Shown piece after piece: positions 59,664 through 64,000 of a DNA stretch of 64,000 nt. Numbering within the stretch: position 1 is the stretch's first letter; the number at the start of each line of letters is the position of its first letter. The notes under the pieces were generated by a model. That model was not told where the DNA came from. It searched no databases and was given only the letters and a program-made list of their open reading frames with translations. The DNA lies in the NCBI GenBank assembly GCA_900073065.1, contig FJOG01000003.1, positions 2,541,896 to 2,605,895 on the forward strand. The letters run 5' to 3'. Origin of the DNA: Phialocephala subalpina (lineage: Eukaryota > Ascomycota > Leotiomycetes > Helotiales > Mollisiaceae). The translations under genes and the position numbers were made by a program.

Positions 59664-61863
59664 TCACGCCCTGACAGGAAACCTCTCACTTCCCCTCCTC
59701 ACAAACCTCACCCTAACCTTCTCATTCATCCTCACCGCAATCGAACTCGTCCTATCAAACATCTTCGCCATCGCTTTATCCCTCGCTTCCTCCCACTTCT
59801 CGTCTTTCCCCTCTCTAACCAACTCAACACTATACTCCTTCAACAACACCGCAATCAGCGTACAAAACTCAACTTGCGCGAATTTCTTCCCCAAACAGGC
59901 TCTGAATCCCGCACTGAAAGCTAAGAAAGCTCCTTTTGGTGGACAGAGAATGTTATCCTGCGCAGGGGCTTCGTTGGAGGTGTTTGGTGGTGGGAGGTAG
60001 CCGGGAGGCATGAGCCAGCGGGAGGGACGGAATTCCCAAGGGTCGGGGCCCCAGTAGAGGGGGTTGTGTTGGGTAGAGACGATGGCGATGCTTATGTCTG
60101 TGTTTGGGGGGACATAGACTGTTTGTCCTCGATAAGTGAAAGTTTGGGCATCTGTTGCATGTTTTGGGAGGAGGTTGAGGGGTGGATATGCACGAAGAGT
60201 TTCGAGCTTTCAAGAGTTAATGAGGTTCTTGGATTGGAGAGGGGAGCTTTACCATCAATGCAACGATGAAACGCATTTTGGGATAGTCGTCGTAAGTCAA
60301 TTCTTCGCCTTCTTTCTTGGTTGACCAGATACTGTCGATTTCAGATTGGACTTGTTGTTGGTATTCTGGGTAGCAGGCGAGCAAAATGATAGCCGATTGT
60401 AGTGTCGAAGCTGTTGTCTCATGTCCAGCTAGAATGAAAACGAAGATATTGCCGATAGTCTCTTCTTCGGTCCAAGTTGCCTTTTCATCTATTGTAGTCG
60501 CTTTCACAATGCTTCCAAGTAAGTCCCCTCTTGAACTCTCAGAATTCTGATGGTCGGCAATGAGTTCAGACACTACAAGAAATTAGTAAGTGATTTCAAA
60601 GGATGCTGAGGAGCCGAGCTCTTCGGGAGCTCGACTCCCTACAGAATGGTAGAATCAGGGCGGGATTTATACATACTATAAGTTCTGAACTCGTCCGCGC
60701 AATCCTGCATCTTTCTCAGGATGGGAATAGGCGAATTTCGTAAGAACCAAGATGGGAAGAGTATGATGTACATAAGATACTCCATGAGTTTATCTAGACT
60801 CTGTTGGAATGACATGGTGTGCTTCTGGGTAATTTTGAAAGTAGACTGAGCCGTCACCTCCTCAGTCGAGTGTGCCGATGAAGTAGCGATGGACTTCGTT
60901 GGCCAAGGCATGCTGAGGCTGAATGCTGCACCGGACAAAACGTGTAAAGTGACCGTCATGGTCCAGTGAAGGAGATCCTCGACGACTGGCTCGTCACCGG
61001 GAACTGACTTGTTGCCTTCAGCATCAGTGGTAAATGAAGCGATCATCGCTTTGCCATGAGCAATACTGTCTGCAAAGACGAGACTAGAGACGTCAGTAAG
61101 GAAAGAAATCGCAGTGGGAAAACATACCTGCTATTTTTCTCGTTGAATGGTGGACTGGTGATCTTTCGATGGCGTTGCCACGTAGAGCCTTCAGAAGTAA
61201 CAACGTTTGGTCCGAAAACGGCCAGGGAGCGATATGGTTTTGTTTGCTTTGAGAAGTCTTTCCATCTGTGGGCAATCTCGGTGACAACATCTGCATCAGA
61301 AACTATCAAAGTAGGCCCTCCAGGCCCTACCGTCCAACTAGGGATCTCAGTTAGTACACCCAACTGATCAAAATACCGTAAGAATTGAAGAACTCGATAT
61401 GTGGTGACGCGTAGTAGGAAGTCGAAAGATACAATGATGGACCAAAAGAGGGAGATTTGCTGCTCACAAAACATCAGATTTGAGTTCCGTGCGATGCAAG
61501 CACTTATACCACCAATCGAAGTCCATCCGGACTATATGGGAAATATCGTATTAGCGTAGCTCATGCAGAAAGTCAACATCTCGAAAAAGGGTATTGCTAG
61601 AAATTTGTGAACTCACCATATTTAAACCAATGTCCCCATCCAAAAGGCAACGCCTCAAAGAAAGGAGCAAAATATGGACTCGATAACCAAATAATAGTAG
61701 AACTTCGAGGGGTATATACCGCAACAGCAGGTATTGGCGATGAAGCTCCAAATCGCTTTGCTGCATTCAAGGTTGTGAAATACCAAACAAGATAGGAGAC
61801 GACCTTCGTGCTGACATACACGAGCGGTACACCATAGAGCGCGAGGCTCAGGTAATCAATCAT
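59664..61863 (-). CDS. Cytochrome P450 monooxygenase, six exons
   Basis: Exons 61863-61617, 61531-61468, 61337-61128, 61065-60677, 60572-60253 and 60206-59664 join with exact phases; the second intron has a TACTAAC branch. About 590 residues, long for a P450. N-terminal anchor (LSLALYGVPLVYVSTKVV), WTVGPGGPTLIVSDADVV, WQRHRKITSPPFNEKNSR (C-helix), I-helix FVFILAGHETTAS, ExxR as LETLRAYPPLNLLPK, FRPSRW, and heme loop FSAGFRACLGKKFAQVEF. The tail is charged and extended. AGHETT suggests a CYP3/CYP4-like architecture. Substrate unknown. Intact. Confidence 0.93.
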
Positions 61864-62596
61864 CGCGAACCAATTCGTGACTGCACGGTTCTTGATGTCC
61901 AAGATTCAACCATAGAGATGCTTGAAGAAGAGCTAGCTAATGGACAGAGGAAGCACCTCTATTCATTAGCGCGTTTTCCTGTGCCTCTCGGAGCTGACAG
62001 GCGACGGGTCTCAGCTAGGACTCTCCATGCGATTGGTCAATCATTTTAATACGTGTATAAATTCTGCCAATGATGCGGCGTAGAACTGTGCCTCCCGGTT
62101 CAACGTGGATTATTCGATTCATAATTTAGGGTCAAAGCACAATTTCGTGTTCGGATGCGCTTCACGTGAATTTGGGATTTGTATATCTTCGAGATTGCCA
62201 GAGCTCCAAGCGGAGTATAGTGCATAGACATTGCTAGTTCTTTGAGCTCTCAGTGCAAAAAGTTGGACGAATTGTCGATACATACCTAGGTAACCAGAAA
62301 TGGAACTAGGTCACGTGGATCAAGGAGTAGGAAGAGAGCTCGGAAGGGACTTTGGAAGAGACGGGCAGGACCACCAATTGGCTAGGAGATAATGTACAAA
62401 AAAGAATTGAGGGAATAAACTCGTATCATTTCTACGGAATTTGAATGTTGAAGAAAGATTATCATTAGGCCGAAACCCGCAAGAACAAAATTGGAGACCT
62501 AAGACTTCGACTCCTGAGCGCCTCATGATCAAAGAAAGAGAGGACCATCTTCAAGTGAAGATTTCTACATCGGAGATTCAAAGGCTCGCCCATCGA
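61864..62596. other. Intergenic
   Basis: Upstream of the P450 and 3' flank of the SDR. No gene recognised; short frame at 62320-62532 not protein-like. Confidence 0.5.
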
Positions 62597-63720
62597 CTAA
62601 GACTTCGTCACTCCCGCGAAAGGGCGTACTTGCTCCTCACTCCAGTTCCAGAACTCAGCTCCAATCCCACTGCCTCCTTCTTTCTCCGACTTCGACGAGG
62701 CTTCTAGGTCTTCTCGAATCTTACTGATCTTACCCCATGGCTTGACTATTAATCGGTCAGTAATGGTCATGAATGTCTGCAGGAGGGAACAAGCTTACTC
62801 CAGGCACCTGTTTTCTCCAAAGTTATGTCTGGTGACAATCCTCCGTAGAGTTCCGTATACGCTCCATAAATGGGCTCATGAAGCAAGAAGTTCGCAATAG
62901 CCATTTGCCAGCCAGGAGTGTTCACCCATAGATCTGTCTTCAGCATGCCTGGGTCGATAGCCTTACATGGTCAACACTGAATGAGGAGAAAGTTTTGGGA
63001 GAGTTCTTACGACACTAACAATGCCATCCTCCTTGTGTCTTCGGGCAAATTCAGTCGCGTGCAGGTAGTTTCCAGCTTTGGTCACACTGTACTTGTGCCA
63101 AGCACTTTTATCAACTTTGTAGTCAAGGTTCGCCATGTCGACTCCACCTTTTGGTGACATATTGACAGCACCTGACGCAACCCATACTGTGCGAACGCTG
63201 CCAAGCGAGGTTAACCTCGCAGTCTTGGCCATGAGGGGTGTTAAGAGCTTCGTGAACAGGAACGGTCCTAGATTATTGGTTCCAAGCTGGAGTTCGAAGT
63301 CCTGTGAGGTCTTGCTGCCTTGTGGAGGAATCATGACACCCGCATTATTCCAAAGCACGTCGAGCCGCGTTTCCTTGCTGAGAAACTCTTCAGCTGATGC
63401 TTTGATTGTGCTTAGGTCACTGAGCTCGAGTTTGAGAAAGCTCAAGCCGCCATTTGACTTGGGACATTCTGCCTTGATGATCTCGATCGTAGTTTTCGCT
63501 TTGTCTGCTGAGCGAGCTGCAACGTAGACTCGTGCATTGGAAGCGTAGAGAATCTTAGCAAGTTCCCTTCCAACACCACTTGTTGAGCCGGTCACGATGA
63601 AAACCTTTCGACGGTCAGTGGTGAAGGTCTTGCTCCTACTCGACGGATGGTACTCACCTTCCCAGACTGGTCAGGGATGGTCTTTTCTGTTACCGTAGGC
63701 GAAGATTGCGAAAGACCCAT
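62597..63720 (-). CDS. Short-chain dehydrogenase/reductase (retinol dehydrogenase-like)
   Basis: Four exons (63720-63658, 63604-63011, 62961-62799, 62745-62597) close in phase, 322 residues. The first intron splits the Gly-rich NAD(P) motif as DQSGK-VFIVTGSTSGVGRELAK. Other signatures: VLWNNAGVMIPP (NNAG), VWVASGAVN, YSVTKAGNYLHATEFA (YxxxK catalytic pair) and AIDPGMLKTDLW. The C-terminus, after the last splice, reads GAWIKPWGKISKIREDL and AEFWNWSEEQVRPF. Oxidises or reduces a small alcohol or ketone; substrate unknown. Possibly works with the neighbouring P450, but nothing proves a cluster. Intact, unlike the SDR at 40-41.5 kb. Confidence 0.93.
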
Positions 63721-64000
63721 TTTGTTGATGTCGTGAAGTATTTCATCAAGAAGAAAAGAACGAGGTCGGGTATTCGCGTGATGAAACTAGGTTTCTGAGA
63801 CATGGCATAGCTTTATATCGTCTAGGCATGGGCCATCGATCACCATAGCTCCTCGAACAAAGGTCGATCATGATCAATAGCAGCCCAAAGCCTATAACGG
63901 CGGCTCAACCTCAGAGTCCGAACCCCGTAAACCAGTCCCCCGGGACGAAGACGATAAATAAGCCATTCGGTTCAAATACTTTCAGTAATCATGGGTGACA
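63721..64000. other. Right edge, SDR promoter
   Basis: Upstream of the SDR start at 63720. No frame or RNA gene recognised before the window ends. Confidence 0.5.

Overview
The window is nuclear DNA of a filamentous ascomycete (Pezizomycotina). Most genes are interrupted by short GT-AG introns of about 45-150 nt, often with CTAAC-like branch sites. Genes lie on both strands with no operon logic. The families are typical of moulds: RTA1-like membrane protein, CHRD secreted protein, ankyrin proteins, F-box/nucleotidyltransferase proteins, GH43 arabinanases and cytochromes P450. A class such as Leotiomycetes is my guess only. No rRNA, secure tRNA, CRISPR array or virus is visible.

Layout: 0.5-4.7 kb, a large ankyrin/coiled-coil gene (-) broken by single-base frame changes. 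5.4-10 kb, an orphan two-exon gene, an RTA1-family gene and a SAP-like orphan. 10.5-12.1 kb, a decayed F-box/nucleotidyltransferase gene (-). 12.7-13.5 kb, a secreted CHRD protein with a 12-bp minisatellite upstream. 14.4-25.1 kb, housekeeping genes: SAM35 (mitochondrial outer membrane import), a short conserved protein, VID30/GID1 (GID ubiquitin ligase) and IES4 (INO80 remodeller). 26.8-32.5 kb, small lysine-rich or coiled-coil proteins around TRP2 (anthranilate synthase component I). 33.8-36.1 kb, LSM1 (mRNA decapping) and APS1/DDP1 (Nudix diphosphoinositol phosphatase). 38.5-46 kb, ATE1 (arginyl transferase), a decayed short-chain dehydrogenase, RRP42 (exosome), a mitochondrial membrane protein and cytochrome c. 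46.9-64 kb, an accessory region: P450, a second decayed F-box/nucleotidyltransferase gene, a damaged secreted EF-hand protein, an intact and a broken GH43 gene, a Rieske/AIF-like flavoprotein, a second P450 and an intact short-chain dehydrogenase.

Housekeeping genes are mostly intact and their exon phases close exactly. Accessory genes are repeatedly damaged in two ways: nonsense codons that look like CAA/CAG to TAA/TAG or TGG to TAG changes, as repeat-induced point mutation (RIP) would give, and one-base length changes in short homopolymers. The second pattern also touches the essential-looking ATE1 start, so assembly error must be excluded. All splice sites, exon ends and frame assignments were read by eye from the sequence; no searches were run.
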